Counted from the stretch's first letter, positions 26,028 to 35,808 are shown. The stretch is DNA of 64,000 nucleotides from Oscillospiraceae bacterium (GCA_017847875.1 JAGASN010000020.1:94307-158306), one strand, 5' to 3'. Notes: generated from the sequence alone by a model not told the origin. Numbers and translations: made by a program.

Positions 26028-26201
26028 GTGCCGAATGATATGGGAACAAAAGAAGCGGCGGAAAAATGGGGATATTCCCAAAATACTATTTCGGATTGGT
26101 GTCGCAAAGGTCTTATAAAAGCGGAGCAGGACGCGCCGGGAAGTCCGTGGAGAATTCCGAAAGATACGGAATGTCCGAAAAAAATTAAAATTAAGAAATG
26201 A
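26028..26201 (+). CDS. Small excisionase/MerR-like helix-turn-helix protein
   Basis: A 57-residue protein from a GTG at 26028 (MPNDMGTKEAAEKWGYSQ...). The sequence KEAAEKWGYSQNTISDWCRK followed by GSPWRIPKD fits the HTH_17 excisionase-like family, where WRIP closes the wing. AAGGAGG lies 7 bases before the GTG; an ATG at 26022 is too close to it. It may be an excisionase remnant or a small regulator. It is 11 bases before a membrane-protein gene. Confidence 0.75.
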   Translation: MPNDMGTKEAAEKWGYSQNTISDWCRKGLIKAEQDAPGSPWRIPKDTECPKKIKIKK

Positions 26202-26212
26202 GGAATTAAATA

Positions 26213-26590
26213 ATGAACGAGAATAATAAGATGTTTTGGCAGGCAATGTTTACTGTATTAATATTAGCAGCTTTTGGTGTGGTATGTTTTATTGCAGGTT
26301 CAGAAACAGATAGTGCGATTTTTGTTATTATTGGAATTGTTCTTATTGGTTTTGCGATTTGGTGTTTTGTGAATTTGATTAATGAACAGCAACAGAAAAG
26401 AGCAAAAAGCGATGATGATGAAAGTACAAGTATAGGATGCTCTACGTTTATGTGGGTAATAATAATCGCAATTATTATTGTATTTTTCACTATGTGTTCC
26501 GGTGGTGAAGTTGACAACAGCATAGCATATGATTCTGATGGTTTCCTCGGTTACAGCGATTCTTTCTGGGAATGGTGGGGTGACCAATAA
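26213..26590 (+). CDS. Hypothetical membrane protein
   Basis: The 125-residue product has three predicted membrane helices (about 8-28, 34-54, 78-98), a hydrophilic loop with QQQKRAKSDDDESTS, and an acidic aromatic tail ending SDSFWEWWGDQ. I do not recognise a family. It appears to be cotranscribed with the small HTH gene. Base composition is lower in G+C than neighbours, so with the two regulators it may be a small acquired island. Confidence 0.65.
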   Translation: MNENNKMFWQAMFTVLILAAFGVVCFIAGSETDSAIFVIIGIVLIGFAIWCFVNLINEQQQKRAKSDDDESTSIGCSTFMWVIIIAIIIVFFTMCSGGEVDNSIAYDSDGFLGYSDSFWEWWGDQ

Positions 26591-26592
26591 TT

Positions 26593-26672
26593 AAAAACGG
26601 GCGGAAAAACGGGAGGATAATATCCGCACCTACATTAAAAAACCGCACTTGCTTGCAAGTGCGGTTTTTGTT
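26593..26672. repeat. Palindromic repeat fragment and bidirectional terminator
   Basis: 26593-26632 holds GGGCGG...GGATAATATCC, a partial copy of the family at 45293. 26639-26670 is AAACCGCACTTGC..GCAAGTGCGGTTT, a terminator for both the membrane-protein gene and the HIT gene. Confidence 0.7.
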
Positions 26673-26682
26673 TAATTAATTA

Positions 26683-27021
26683 TCAGCCCGGAGGCCAGCC
26701 GAGGTTTCTTCCGGCAAGAACGTGGAAATGAAGGTGGGGAACGGTCTGTCCCGCTTCTTCGCCGTAGTTGGTAACAACACGGTAGCTTTCAATTCCCTTT
26801 TCCTTTGCGATTTTTGCGATGATTTCGAAGATATAAGCGACGATGCCGCTGTTTTCTTCGTTAATTTCGCCTGCGCCGGTGATGTGTTCCTTCGGAATCA
26901 CAAGAAAATGGGTGGGAGCCTGGGGGTCAATGTCGTTGAAGGCGAGAACTTTTTCGTCTTCATAAACTTTGCTGCTGGGAATTATCCCTGCGGCAATTTT
27001 ACAGAAAAGGCAGTTTTCCAT
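26683..27021 (-). CDS. HIT family protein
   Basis: Histidine-triad nucleotide hydrolase or adenylyl-hydrolase, HinT-like. The 112-residue product begins MENCLFCKIAAGIIPSSKVY and ends with the triad HLHFHVLAGRNLGWPPG, with the NDIDPQAPTHFLVIPKEH strand typical of HinT. The ATG at 27021 with AAAGGAG is preferred; the frame stays open upstream into repeat sequence. Cytoplasmic; the physiological substrate in Clostridia is not known. Confidence 0.93.
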   Translation of the reverse strand: MENCLFCKIAAGIIPSSKVYEDEKVLAFNDIDPQAPTHFLVIPKEHITGAGEINEENSGIVAYIFEIIAKIAKEKGIESYRVVTNYGEEAGQTVPHLHFHVLAGRNLGWPPG

Positions 27022-27045
27022 AAAGATTATGCTCCTTTCGTGAAT

Positions 27046-27170
27046 TGCCTCCCTTGTCAAAGGGAGGGGAACCGTTGCGGTACGCACGGTGGAGGGGTTC
27101 CTTTAAATGAATCTCCCAGTCTTTCGCCTTCGGCGAAATCCAGCCTCCTTTAGGCAAGGTGACCTTATAA
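27046..27170. repeat. Dispersed intergenic repeat, copy B
   Basis: CCTCCCTT..AAGGGAGG hairpin, CCGTTGCGGTACGCACGGTGGAGGGGTTC, then TTTCGCC-TTC-GGCGAAA and GCCTCCTTTAGGCAAGGTGACC. The first half matches 29858-29930 closely (reads described in pieces). It sits at the 3' side of alaS while copy C sits at its 5' side. Confidence 0.6.
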
Positions 27171-27174
27171 AGAA

Positions 27175-29817
27175 TTATTTATTGATGAGAAGGGTCTCAA
27201 CGATTTCCGCCGCGGAAGCAAGAGCTTCGTCAATCATTTCGGGGTTTGCGCCGCCCATTGCGCTGTCGGGTCTGCCGCCGCCGGAACCGCCAGCCATTGC
27301 GGCAATCTCTTTGACGATCTTACCTGCGTGTGCGCCTTCTTTAAGAGCGTTGATTCCGCAGACAACAAGGACGGAAACTTTGTCTTCGTTAACGGAAGCA
27401 AGAAGTGCGATTGCGTCCTGTGCGGTGAATTTGATGTGGTCGCCCATGATTCTGAGGCTTGCGGGAGAAATTCCTTCGAGCTTGGTGCAGATGAATTTGA
27501 GTCCGCAGATCTCTTTTGCGGAAGAGATAAGGCTTTCAACTCTCATCTGAGCAAGTTTGTTGTTGAGTTCTTCGATTTCTTTGTCTTTTGCTTTGAGTTC
27601 AGCCATAACAGCTGCGGATTTCTGAGCAACTTCGCCGACGCCGTTAACTTTAAGGTTTGCGGCGGTTTCGCCGAGGGTTCCGTTCATCTGTTCAATGTAA
27701 TCAAGAACGCCGGTGCCGGTTACTGCTTCAATACGTCTTACGCCTGCCGCAACGGAAGATTCGCTGATGATTTTGAAAAGACCGATTTTGCTGGTGTTGG
27801 TAACGTGGGTACCGCCGCAGAATTCGATGGAACGGCCGGAAACGTTAACAACGCGGACGGTGTCGCCGTATTTTTCACCGAAGAGAGCCATTGCGCCCAT
27901 CTGTTTTGCTTCTGCGATAGGCATTTCATTGATGTCAACATCGAGGGAAGCAAGAACCATTTCGTTAACAACTTTTTCGGTTTCTGCAATTTCCTCTGCG
28001 GTCATTGCGGAGAAATGGCTGAAGTCAAAACGGCAGCGGTTTTCGTCAACATAGGAACCTGCCTGGTGAACGTGATCGCCGAGAACTTCGCGGAGAGCTT
28101 TCTGGAGAAGGTGGCAGGCGGTGTGGTTGCGCTGGGTTGCGTTTCTGATGGATTCGGTAAGTCTTGCGCGGACGTTGTCGCCGGTGTGGATATGGCCGGA
28201 GCCCATAACGCCGATGTGCATATACTGACCGGTGGGAGATTTTTTGCAGTCGGTTACGTTGAAGATGGAAGGACCGGAAGTGATGGTGCCTCTGTCGCCG
28301 ACCTGACCGCCCATTTCTGCATAGAAAGGAGTGGAATCGAGGATGATGACCGCTTCGTCGCCTTCTTCAAGTTCGGAAACAAGCTCGCCGTCCTTGAGGA
28401 TTGCAAGAACTTCGGAAGCGGAATCCATTCTGTTATAGCCGACAAATTTGGTTTTAACGTCGCCGAGGGAAGCAAGGCTGTCTTCAACCCAGGAAACGCC
28501 GTTTGCGGAAGCTCTTGCGTCGCGTGCGCGTTTTTTCTGGTCGTTCATAAGAACGGTGAAGCCTTCAACGTCAACGGTGATGTTTTTGTCTTCAAGAATA
28601 TCCTGAGTAAGGTCAAGCGGGAATCCGTAGGTATCGTAAAGTTTGAATGCTACGTCGCCGGGAAGAACGGTTTCGCCTGCTTCTTCAAGTTTTTCAACGT
28701 AATCGTTAAGAAGTTCGAAGCCCTGGTCAATGGTGCGGCAGAATCTTTCTTCTTCGGAAAGGATAACTTTTTTGATATAGTCAGCGTGCTCGGCAAGTTC
28801 CGGATAAGCAACGCGGTTTTCTTCGATAACGGTGTCAACTACTTTGTAGATGAAGGGTTCGTTGATTCCCAGGAGTCTGCCGTGACGTGCGGCTCTTCTG
28901 AGAAGGCGTTTGAGAACGTATCCGCGTCCTTCGTTTGCGGGCATAACGCCGTCGCTGATGATGAAGGTGGTGGAACGGACGTGGTCGGTGATAACGCGGA
29001 GAGAAACGTCTTTAACCGGGTCATCGTGATATTTGATGCCTGCGATTTCACCGATTTTTTTCATAATGTTCTGAACGGTGTCAACCTCAAAAAGGTTGTC
29101 AACGCCCTGCATTACGCATGCAAGTCTTTCAAGACCCATACCGGTATCGATGTTCGGGTGTTCCATTCTTTCATAGTTGCCTTCGCCGTCGGAATCGAAC
29201 TGGGAGAAAACAAGGTTCCAAACTTCGATGAAACGGTCGCATTCGCAGCCAACGGTGCAGTCGGGGCTTCCGCAGCCATGTTCAACGCCGCGGTCAAAAT
29301 AAATTTCGGAGCAGGGACCGCAGGGGCCGGAACCGATTTCCCAGAAGTTATCCTCTTTTCCAAAACGGAAAATGCGGTCTTCGGAAAGTCCGATTACGTT
29401 GTGCCAGATGTCATAAGCTTCGTCGTCATCCTGATAAACGGTGACGTAAAGTTTTTCTTTCGGAAGTTTGATGACTTCGGTAAAATATTCCCATGCCCAC
29501 GGAATAACTTCTTTTTTGAAGTAGTTTCCGAAGGAAAAGTTGCCGAGCATCTCGAAATAAGTTCCGTGACGGTCGTCCTTACCGACGTTGTCGATATCGG
29601 GGGTACGGATACATTTCTGGCAGGTGGTTACTCTGTGGCAAGGGGGTTCTTCCTGGCCAAGGAACCATTTTTTCATCGGTGCCATACCGGAGTTGATGAG
29701 AAGAAGGCTCTTATCATCTTTGGGGAGAAGGGGAAAGCTGGGAAGTCTTTTGTGACCTTTGCTTTCAAAAAAGCTGAGAAAGCTTTCGCGTATGTCGTTT
29801 ACGCCCATCCATTCCAT
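27175..29817 (-). CDS. alaS: Alanyl-tRNA synthetase
   Basis: Charges tRNA-Ala. The 880-residue product has the class II catalytic core (GHKRLPSFPLLPKDD, GPCGPCSEIYFDRG), the editing domain with HTACHLLQKALREVLG and CGGTHV (Zn-binding HxxxH...C..H set), and the C-terminal DHHA1 region ending with GGSGGGRPDSAMGG. Length is typical. It is preceded by a T-box leader. The coding frame is heavily GAA/TTC biased, which also opens long meaningless frames on the other strand. Confidence 0.98.
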   Translation of the reverse strand: MEWMGVNDIRESFLSFFESKGHKRLPSFPLLPKDDKSLLLINSGMAPMKKWFLGQEEPPCHRVTTCQKCIRTPDIDNVGKDDRHGTYFEMLGNFSFGNYFKKEVIPWAWEYFTEVIKLPKEKLYVTVYQDDDEAYDIWHNVIGLSEDRIFRFGKEDNFWEIGSGPCGPCSEIYFDRGVEHGCGSPDCTVGCECDRFIEVWNLVFSQFDSDGEGNYERMEHPNIDTGMGLERLACVMQGVDNLFEVDTVQNIMKKIGEIAGIKYHDDPVKDVSLRVITDHVRSTTFIISDGVMPANEGRGYVLKRLLRRAARHGRLLGINEPFIYKVVDTVIEENRVAYPELAEHADYIKKVILSEEERFCRTIDQGFELLNDYVEKLEEAGETVLPGDVAFKLYDTYGFPLDLTQDILEDKNITVDVEGFTVLMNDQKKRARDARASANGVSWVEDSLASLGDVKTKFVGYNRMDSASEVLAILKDGELVSELEEGDEAVIILDSTPFYAEMGGQVGDRGTITSGPSIFNVTDCKKSPTGQYMHIGVMGSGHIHTGDNVRARLTESIRNATQRNHTACHLLQKALREVLGDHVHQAGSYVDENRCRFDFSHFSAMTAEEIAETEKVVNEMVLASLDVDINEMPIAEAKQMGAMALFGEKYGDTVRVVNVSGRSIEFCGGTHVTNTSKIGLFKIISESSVAAGVRRIEAVTGTGVLDYIEQMNGTLGETAANLKVNGVGEVAQKSAAVMAELKAKDKEIEELNNKLAQMRVESLISSAKEICGLKFICTKLEGISPASLRIMGDHIKFTAQDAIALLASVNEDKVSVLVVCGINALKEGAHAGKIVKEIAAMAGGSGGGRPDSAMGGANPEMIDEALASAAEIVETLLINK

Positions 29818-29857
29818 GTTTATATCATTCCTTTCAATTAAATAACGCTTTTGTGCC

Positions 29858-29930
29858 TCTCTTGCCTAAAGGGAGGGGGACCGTTGCCGTATGGCACGGT
29901 GGAGGGATTCTTTTATGAATCCTTTGATTT
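29858..29930. repeat. Dispersed intergenic repeat, copy C
   Basis: CCTCTCTTGCCTAAAGGGAGG, GGACCGTTGCCGTATGGCACGG and TGGAGGGATTC match copy B at 27046 with scattered changes. It lies between alaS and its T-box terminator, in the mRNA leader. Confidence 0.6.
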
Positions 29931-29977
29931 GCGGTAAGGGGTCTTGCTTTCGCTGAACATAGGAAATTCAGGAAAAT

Positions 29978-30239
29978 AAAAAAGCCTCCATCCCTGCCAT
30001 AAAAATGACAAAAGGGACGAAGACATCTCCGTGGTACCACCCAAATTGCCGCGAAAACGCGGCCGCTTTTAAAAAACCTTTGTAACGCAAGGCAAACGCC
30101 GGAATTTCTTCCGGAAGCTCCGGGGCGGCTTTCAAAAACCGTTTGCAAACCTTTTTTTCAGCGGACAAAAGGCTCTCTGTCTTGCGCGTTTTTCTGATTA
30201 TTCCCATCAAAGCTCATAATTATAATATTAAATTACAAC
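29978..30239 (-). promoter_or_regulatory. T-box leader controlling alaS
   Basis: The minus strand has the T-box sequence GGGTGGTACCACGG (30042-30029), whose UGGU bulge fits the A discriminator of tRNA-Ala. It is followed by a terminator stem CTTCGTCCC..GGGATGGAGG and a T6 run (29983-29978). Upstream, an AGAGAGCC and AAAGCCGCCCCGGAGC pattern fits stem I; the likely specifier codon is GCC at 30129-30127 (Ala). Uncharged tRNA-Ala should allow readthrough into alaS. Confidence 0.9.
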
Positions 30240-30245
30240 AGACTA

Positions 30246-30274
30246 ATTATAACGGCAACAAAAGCCTTTGTCAA
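30246..30274 (-). promoter_or_regulatory. Promoter of the alaS T-box transcript
   Basis: TTGACA (30274-30269) and TATAAT (30251-30246), 17-base spacer, perfect hexamers. Confidence 0.9.
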
Positions 30275-30331
30275 GCGGATTATTTTAAAGATATACGAAA
30301 AAAAGCACCGCAAAAGGGTGCTTTTGGTTCG

Positions 30332-30958
30332 TTATTTAAGTCCGCTGACGATAACAAGAACAAGAATTGCAAGACCGATTGCAACAAGAGCGGGAATACC
30401 TTTTTTGTTGGGTTTTGCAAGTTTGAATTTAATAATAAAAGCCGCCGCAACAACATAGAGAATTATCTGATAGATAATGGGCATTGCTGTTCCAAGAAGG
30501 GATTTTAAACCGAAAATAAGCGGAAAGATAATTGCAGCGGAAGTTACCGGAAGGCCATAATAAATTTTTCTTCTTCCGGTTTCGGTTTTCTGGCGCTGCG
30601 CTTCTTCAACGTTAAAATAGGCAAGCCGGATTATTGCGCAAAGAAGATAGGCAACGGCGGAAGCATAGAAAAATCCGCCGGAAAGTCCGATTCCGTAACC
30701 TATTGCAAGAGGAAGTACGCCGAAGCTTATGAGATCGCAAAGGGAATCTATCTGGATTCCGAAAGCTTTTTCGGAATCGGTACGCTTCATTGTTGAAGCA
30801 ATTTTTCCGTCGAACATATCGGTAAGCCCGGCGAAAAGAAGACAGATAACTCCCCAGAAAGGATAGCCGGAAGCGGAAAAGAAAATTCCGCAAACTGCGG
30901 CGGCCGCGCCCATATATGTAAGTATCACGGTATAATTATAAAAACCGATCAAATTCAT
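30332..30958 (-). CDS. pssA: CDP-diacylglycerol--serine O-phosphatidyltransferase
   Basis: Makes phosphatidylserine at the membrane. The 208-residue, multi-helix product carries the CDP-alcohol phosphotransferase signature as DMFDGKIAS...G(3)D(3)D: FDGKIASTMKRTDSEKAFG then IQIDSLCDLISFGV. The two Asp pairs are present. The Arg that usually follows DG-xx-A is Ser here. The EKAFGIQIDSLCD stretch is specific for PssA. A short terminator-like tail follows. Confidence 0.9.
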   Translation of the reverse strand: MNLIGFYNYTVILTYMGAAAAVCGIFFSASGYPFWGVICLLFAGLTDMFDGKIASTMKRTDSEKAFGIQIDSLCDLISFGVLPLAIGYGIGLSGGFFYASAVAYLLCAIIRLAYFNVEEAQRQKTETGRRKIYYGLPVTSAAIIFPLIFGLKSLLGTAMPIIYQIILYVVAAAFIIKFKLAKPNKKGIPALVAIGLAILVLVIVSGLK

Positions 30959-31111
30959 AAAAAAGCTCCTTACAAAATGTAGATTTATTCAAAAAATTGT
31001 TATATACTTATAAAAAAGTATTTTTCTATAAAAGGTATTATAGAAAAAATATCAAAAAAAAGCAAGGTTATATTCATAATATTATAAATTAATTATTTTG
31101 GGAGTGATTTT

Positions 31112-31816
31112 TTGTCCGGTTTTGTAAGTTTAAAAAATGTTTGCAAAAGATATAGAATGGGCGAAGTTACCATAACAGCTTCCGATAACGTAAGTTTTGA
31201 TATTGAAAAAGGAGAATTTGTTGTAATAGTGGGTCCTTCCGGTGCAGGAAAAACAACGATTCTCAATATCCTCGGCGGAATGGATACCTGTGACGAAGGC
31301 GATATAATCGTTGACGGAAAGAACATTGCGAAATATAACAACCGTGAACTTATCACATATCGCCGCCATGATATTGGCTTTGTCTTCCAGTTTTATAACC
31401 TTATCCAGAACCTTACCGCAAAAGAAAACGTTGAGCTTGCTTCCCAGATTTGCAAGGATCCGCTCAATCCGGAAGCGGTTTTGAACGAAGTGGGTCTTTT
31501 CGAAAGAATGAATAACTTTCCTGCCCAGCTTTCCGGCGGTGAACAGCAGCGTGTTGCCATCGCAAGAGCACTTGCCAAAAATCCGAAGCTTCTTCTTTGC
31601 GATGAACCTACCGGTGCGCTGGATTATGTAACGGGAAAACAGATTCTTCAGCTTCTCCAGGATTGCTGCCGAATTGACGGAATGACCGTTATTGTAATAA
31701 CCCATAACCTTGCCCTTACCCCAATGGCGGATAAAGTTATCCACATAAACAGCAGCAAAGTTACCGGAATAGAAATAAATGAAAACCCGGTTCCGATAGA
31801 AAAAATCGAATGGTAA
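31112..31816 (+). CDS. ABC transporter ATP-binding protein (MacB/LolD type)
   Basis: The 234-residue ATPase has Walker [10 protein letters not shown] near residue 39, Q loop [12 protein letters not shown], signature LSGGEQQR, Walker [13 protein letters not shown] and the H loop VIVITHN. It belongs to the group that serves FtsX-like permeases in peptide, lipoprotein or antimicrobial-related export. It starts with TTG behind GGGAGTGA. The permease gene follows 30 bases later, but is frameshifted. Confidence 0.93.
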   Translation: MSGFVSLKNVCKRYRMGEVTITASDNVSFDIEKGEFVVIVGPSGAGKTTILNILGGMDTCDEGDIIVDGKNIAKYNNRELITYRRHDIGFVFQFYNLIQNLTAKENVELASQICKDPLNPEAVLNEVGLFERMNNFPAQLSGGEQQRVAIARALAKNPKLLLCDEPTGALDYVTGKQILQLLQDCCRIDGMTVIVITHNLALTPMADKVIHINSSKVTGIEINENPVPIEKIEW

Positions 31817-31846
31817 GAATTTGTTGATGAAAGGAGGGCGGTTCTC

Positions 31847-34800
31847 ATAAAATTGGCATTTTTAAAAGATATTTTTCGTGAAATAGGAAAAACAAAAAGC
31901 AGGTTTTTTTCAATTTTTGCAATAATCGCCCTTGGCGCAGGCTTTTTTGCAGGGCTTAAAGCAACCTGCCCGGATATGCTCATAACCCAGGAGCGTTATT
32001 TTGAAGAACAGAATCTTATGGATATCCGCCTTGTTTCAACTCTTGGTTTTAATGAGGATGATATTGAGATTATAAAGGAAAACGGCGACGTACTTGAAAT
32101 TTATCCTTCATATTCAAAAGATGTTTTCGTTGAAAACGAACAAGGCTCAAGCGTTATTGCAAAACTTATGGCTTTTCCGGATTCCGGAATGAACGGAACG
32201 GTTCTTTTGGAAGGGCGTTTTCCGGAAAACCCCGGCGAATGTGTTGTGGAAAAACATTCCCAGCTTTCCGTTGTTCATGAGATCGGAGATACCGTTTCTG
32301 TCTATACCACCGATCCGGACGACCCTTTGAACGACAGCCTTGAGCGAAGCAGCTGGGAAGTTGTGGGAATTGTTATGAGCCCTCAATATATAGCTTATGA
32401 CCGCGGTACCGCAACCATAGGAAACGGCTCCGCCGATACCTATATTATGGTTCCGGAAGAAAACTTTGTTCTGGATGTTTTTACAGAAGTTTATCTTACT
32501 CTTAATTCCGCAAAAGGTCTTTCTGCCTTCAGCGATGAATATTCCGATGCGGTAGAATTAACTGCGGAGGATTTTGAAGCAATCGGCAAAAAAAGAGCAC
32601 CGGAACGTCTTTCTGAAATAAAAGAAGAAGCCTACGCTGAAATCAATGACGCAAAAGCTGAAATTGCCGATGCTGAAAAGGAACTTGCTGATGCGGAGCA
32701 GGAACTTGCCGATGCTCTTGTTGAACTTGAGGACGGCGAAAAAGAACTTAAGGACGGCTGGAACGATTATTACAAGGGACTTAAGGAATATAAAGACGGC
32801 CTTAAAGAATTCGAAGAAGAAATTGCAAAAGCCGATGACGAAATTTATGGCGGAATAAGCGAACTTCGAAAAGGCAAAGCCCAATATGAGGAAGCCTATC
32901 AGGATTACCTTGAAGGAAGAGAGGAATTCGATTCTTCCCTTGAAGAACAGGGAATGACTGTTGATGGTCTTTATGAAAGCCGCGAACAACTTGAAGACGC
33001 AATCGATATGATCGGCGGAATGGGCGGCGACACTTCCGTTTATGAAGAGCAGCTTGGTTCCGTAAACGAAGCAATCGGCGCACATGAACAGCTTGAGGAA
33101 GCCAAAGCCCAGCTTGGCTCCGCAAAAGCGAAGCTTGATGAAGCGGGAGATGAACTTGAAAAAGGCAAGGAAGAATTTAAAAAGGCTCGGGCGGAAGGTT
33201 TGCAGGAACTTGCGGACGCAAAAAAGGAACTTGACGAAGGTTACGCAGAGCTTATAGACGCGGAAAAGGAGCTTGAGGAAGGCCGGGAAGAATATAACGA
33301 CGGTCTTAAAGAGTTTGAAGAAGCAAAAGCCGAAGCGGAAGTTGAAATTGCCGACGCAAAGATTGAAATTGCCGATGCGGAAAAAGAACTTTCCGAACTC
33401 AATAATTCGGAATGGTATGTTTTCACAAGGGACGATAACCCCGGTTACAGCACTTATGAAAGCGACGTTTATATAATCGAAAGCGTCGGAAAAGTTTTCC
33501 CGGTTTTCTTCTTCCTTGTTGCAATGCTGGTTTGCCTCACCACCATGACAAGAATGGTTGAGGAACAGCGTACCCAGATCGGCACCATGAAGGCGCTTGG
33601 TTACGGAAAAGGCGCTATCCTCGCAAAATATATCGCCTATTCTTCATTTGCAAGCATAAGCGGAGCCGTTTTCGGAATAGGTCTTTGCGTAATCGTTTTC
33701 CCGATTATTATTTATGCCGCTTATGAAATGCGCTATATCGTTCCGGAACTTGAAATGGTCGCAATGCCGGGAACCTGGATTTTTGTAACAGCAATATGCA
33801 TTATCTGCACAAGCCTTGCGGTTCTTATGGCGGGATATTCCGAACTCCGTGAAAACCCGGCGGAACTTATGCGTCCAAAGGCTCCGAAGGCAGGAAAACG
33901 CGTTCTTCTCGAAAGAATTCCGTTCATCTGGAAGCGCCTGAGTTTTACCAAAAAGGTCACAGTAAGAAACCTTTTCCGCTATAAAAAGAGAATTTTTATG
34001 ACAATTCTCGGAATTGCGGGCTGTGCCGCCCTTACTTTAACGGGTTTCGGACTTTTTTCTTCAATTTCCGTAATCCTTGAAAAACAATACAGCGAACTTT
34101 TTAATTATGACCTCATTGTTTCTCTTGATACGGATTCCTCCGAAGAGGAAATCGGAAAGGTTTTTGAAGAACTTGATGAAAACGAAATTACCGTAAAGAA
34201 TCTTCCGGCGCATATTATGTCCGCACAATATGAAGGTCTTTCAAACATCTCCCTTGTTGTTGCGGAAGATTCTTCCGCTCTTGAGGAAATGGTCCTTTTC
34301 CGGGATATGGATTCCGGTGAAATCTATCACCTTTCCGATGAGGGAGTTATTATAACCGAAAGATTTTCGGAAATTTTTGAACTTTCTCCCGGCGACGAAA
34401 TAACTTTCTACAGTGAAGATACAGAGTTTACGGCAAAAATAACTGCCGTTGCGGAAAACTACGCCATGCATTTCATTTATATGACGGAAGAACTTTATAC
34501 CGAACTTTGCGGCGAAATTCCGGAAACCAACTCCGTTTTCACAATTATGTCGGATACTTCCCATGAGGTTCAGGACAGGCTTGCCCACACACTTATGGAA
34601 TATGAAAGCGTGCTTGCCCTTTCTTTTTCACAAACGGCTCTCGAAAATTTCAGCGATACGGTTGAAAACCTTAACTATGTTGTGGTTTTGATAATTGTAT
34701 GCGCGGCGGCTTTGGCTTTGTTGTTCTTTATAACCTCACCAACATAAATATTACCGAGCGCATCCGTGAAATTGCCACAATAAAAGTCCTCGGTTTTTAT

Positions 34801-35070
34801 GATGGGGAAGTTGCCGCATATGTTTTCAGAGAAAACATAATTCTTTCGATTCTCGGTTCCGGAGCGGGACTTGGTCTTGGGCTTTTGCTCCATTCCTTTG
34901 TTCTCGGGGTTATCCAGACCGATGAAATCATGTTCGGAAAAGGTCTTCCTTTCTGGACCTTTGCGGTTGCGTTTGTTATGACTGTTTTCTTCTCAATTCT
35001 TGTAAACGGAATTATGTATTTCCGCCTTAAAAAGGTAAGCATGGTCGAATCGCTCAAATCCATTGAATAA
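31847..35070 (+). pseudogene. ABC transporter permease (FtsX-like) with a frameshift near the 3' end
   Basis: The first frame gives a helix, an extracytoplasmic part with a very long coiled coil (about 250-530, heptads such as ELADAEQELADALVELEDGE, split) and three more helices of the first FtsX domain, then a second FtsX domain. Around 34700-34722 the frame breaks: reading continues as LYNLTNINITERIREIATIK in the -1 frame to 35070. A single missing base explains it. Start is uncertain: AAGGAGG is 9 bases before an ATA at 31847 (IKLAFLKDIF), a TTG lies at 31853. Full protein would be about 1070 residues; the last two helices are lost unless there is recoding or a sequence error. Confidence 0.85.
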
Positions 35071-35168
35071 ATCAAAAAAATATTTTTTAAAAAAGGCTTT
35101 TTTATCTTTCTTTTTTAAAAAAGCCGTGGTATAATATATTCATCTAATTATGTCTGGAGGATGCTACT

Positions 35169-35351
35169 ATGCTCAGAATTGAAGATCAGATTGAAAACTC
35201 TACCGCTATGATCAAAACCGTTGATTATATCGAATCCCAGATTCGCAAAATCAACCCCGATGAAGGCACCGCCGATGCATTTGTTGTTGAAGCAAAAGCC
35301 GCAATCGAAAAACTCCGCGCAATCCTCAAAGAGGGCGGAATCATCAGATAA
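35169..35351 (+). CDS. Small protein of unknown function
   Basis: A 60-residue, mostly helical protein (MLRIEDQIENSTAMIKTVDY...ILKEGGIIR). It is rich in charged residues without membrane helix or Cys. TGGAGG lies 9 bases before the ATG, and an extended -10 TGGTATAAT lies 32 bases upstream. A strong terminator follows. I do not recognise a family. Confidence 0.7.
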   Translation: MLRIEDQIENSTAMIKTVDYIESQIRKINPDEGTADAFVVEAKAAIEKLRAILKEGGIIR

Positions 35352-35369
35352 GATCATTCAGCTGAAGAT

Positions 35370-35401
35370 AAAAAATGCCGGCGTTTCGCCGGCATTTTTT
35401 G
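35370..35401. terminator. Terminator after the 60-residue protein gene
   Basis: AAAAAATGCCGGCG-TTT-CGCCGGCATTTTTT, strong both ways. Confidence 0.95.
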
Positions 35402-35413
35402 TTTGTGAATATG

Positions 35414-35452
35414 AAAAAACCGTACGGAAAAATTTTTTCGTACGGTTTTTTC
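35414..35452. terminator. Second bidirectional terminator
   Basis: AAAAAACCGTACG..CGTACGGTTTTTT. It lies just before the end of the minus-strand small membrane protein gene. Confidence 0.85.
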
Positions 35453-35493
35453 GGTTTGGTTTATGAGGAAATTTTGGGGATAGCAAAAAATTC

Positions 35494-35760
35494 TTATGCC
35501 GCTTTTGCGGTATAGATTGCGGCAACGCGCTGCGCTCTTTCGCGTCTTGCGCGGCGTTTCATTGCTTCAATGGCTCTGGTGCAGTTGATTGCGCCCCAGA
35601 TTCCGAAGGAGGCAAAAGCAAAGGAAATTCCGCCGTAAACGAAAATTTCCGCATTGGTGAGATTACCGAAATCGCTTGCGCCTGCAATTCCGAAAAGGGA
35701 GATGATTCCCGCGGCCGTCATAACTTTAAAGATGAAGTTCAAAACATATGTTCTTTCCAT
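35494..35760 (-). CDS. Small two-helix membrane protein under LexA boxes
   Basis: An 88-residue protein with two predicted helices (VLNFIFKVMTAAGIISLFGIA, short by pieces; and IFVYGGISFAFASFGIWGAI) and a strongly basic cytoplasmic-like tail (MKRRARRERAQR). The ATG at 35760 follows AAAGGACG; a longer frame exists but lacks a ribosome site. Two LexA-type boxes flank its promoter, so it should be induced by DNA damage. Many SOS-controlled small membrane proteins stop division (YneA, SidA); here the sequence shows no LysM domain, so this is only inference. Confidence 0.7.
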   Translation of the reverse strand: MERTYVLNFIFKVMTAAGIISLFGIAGASDFGNLTNAEIFVYGGISFAFASFGIWGAINCTRAIEAMKRRARRERAQRVAAIYTAKAA

Positions 35761-35808
35761 TTTACTACGTCCTTTCCAAGTTTTTATATGGGGTATGTTC
35801 GAAAAATC

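Noticed and set aside
25592..26590. Prophage
   Set aside because: Only regulators and one membrane protein are seen; no integrase, structural or lysis gene is present.
27328..29841. A long plus-strand frame opposite alaS
   Set aside because: Same codon-bias effect; the Cys/Phe/Gly-rich translation is typical of antisense reading.
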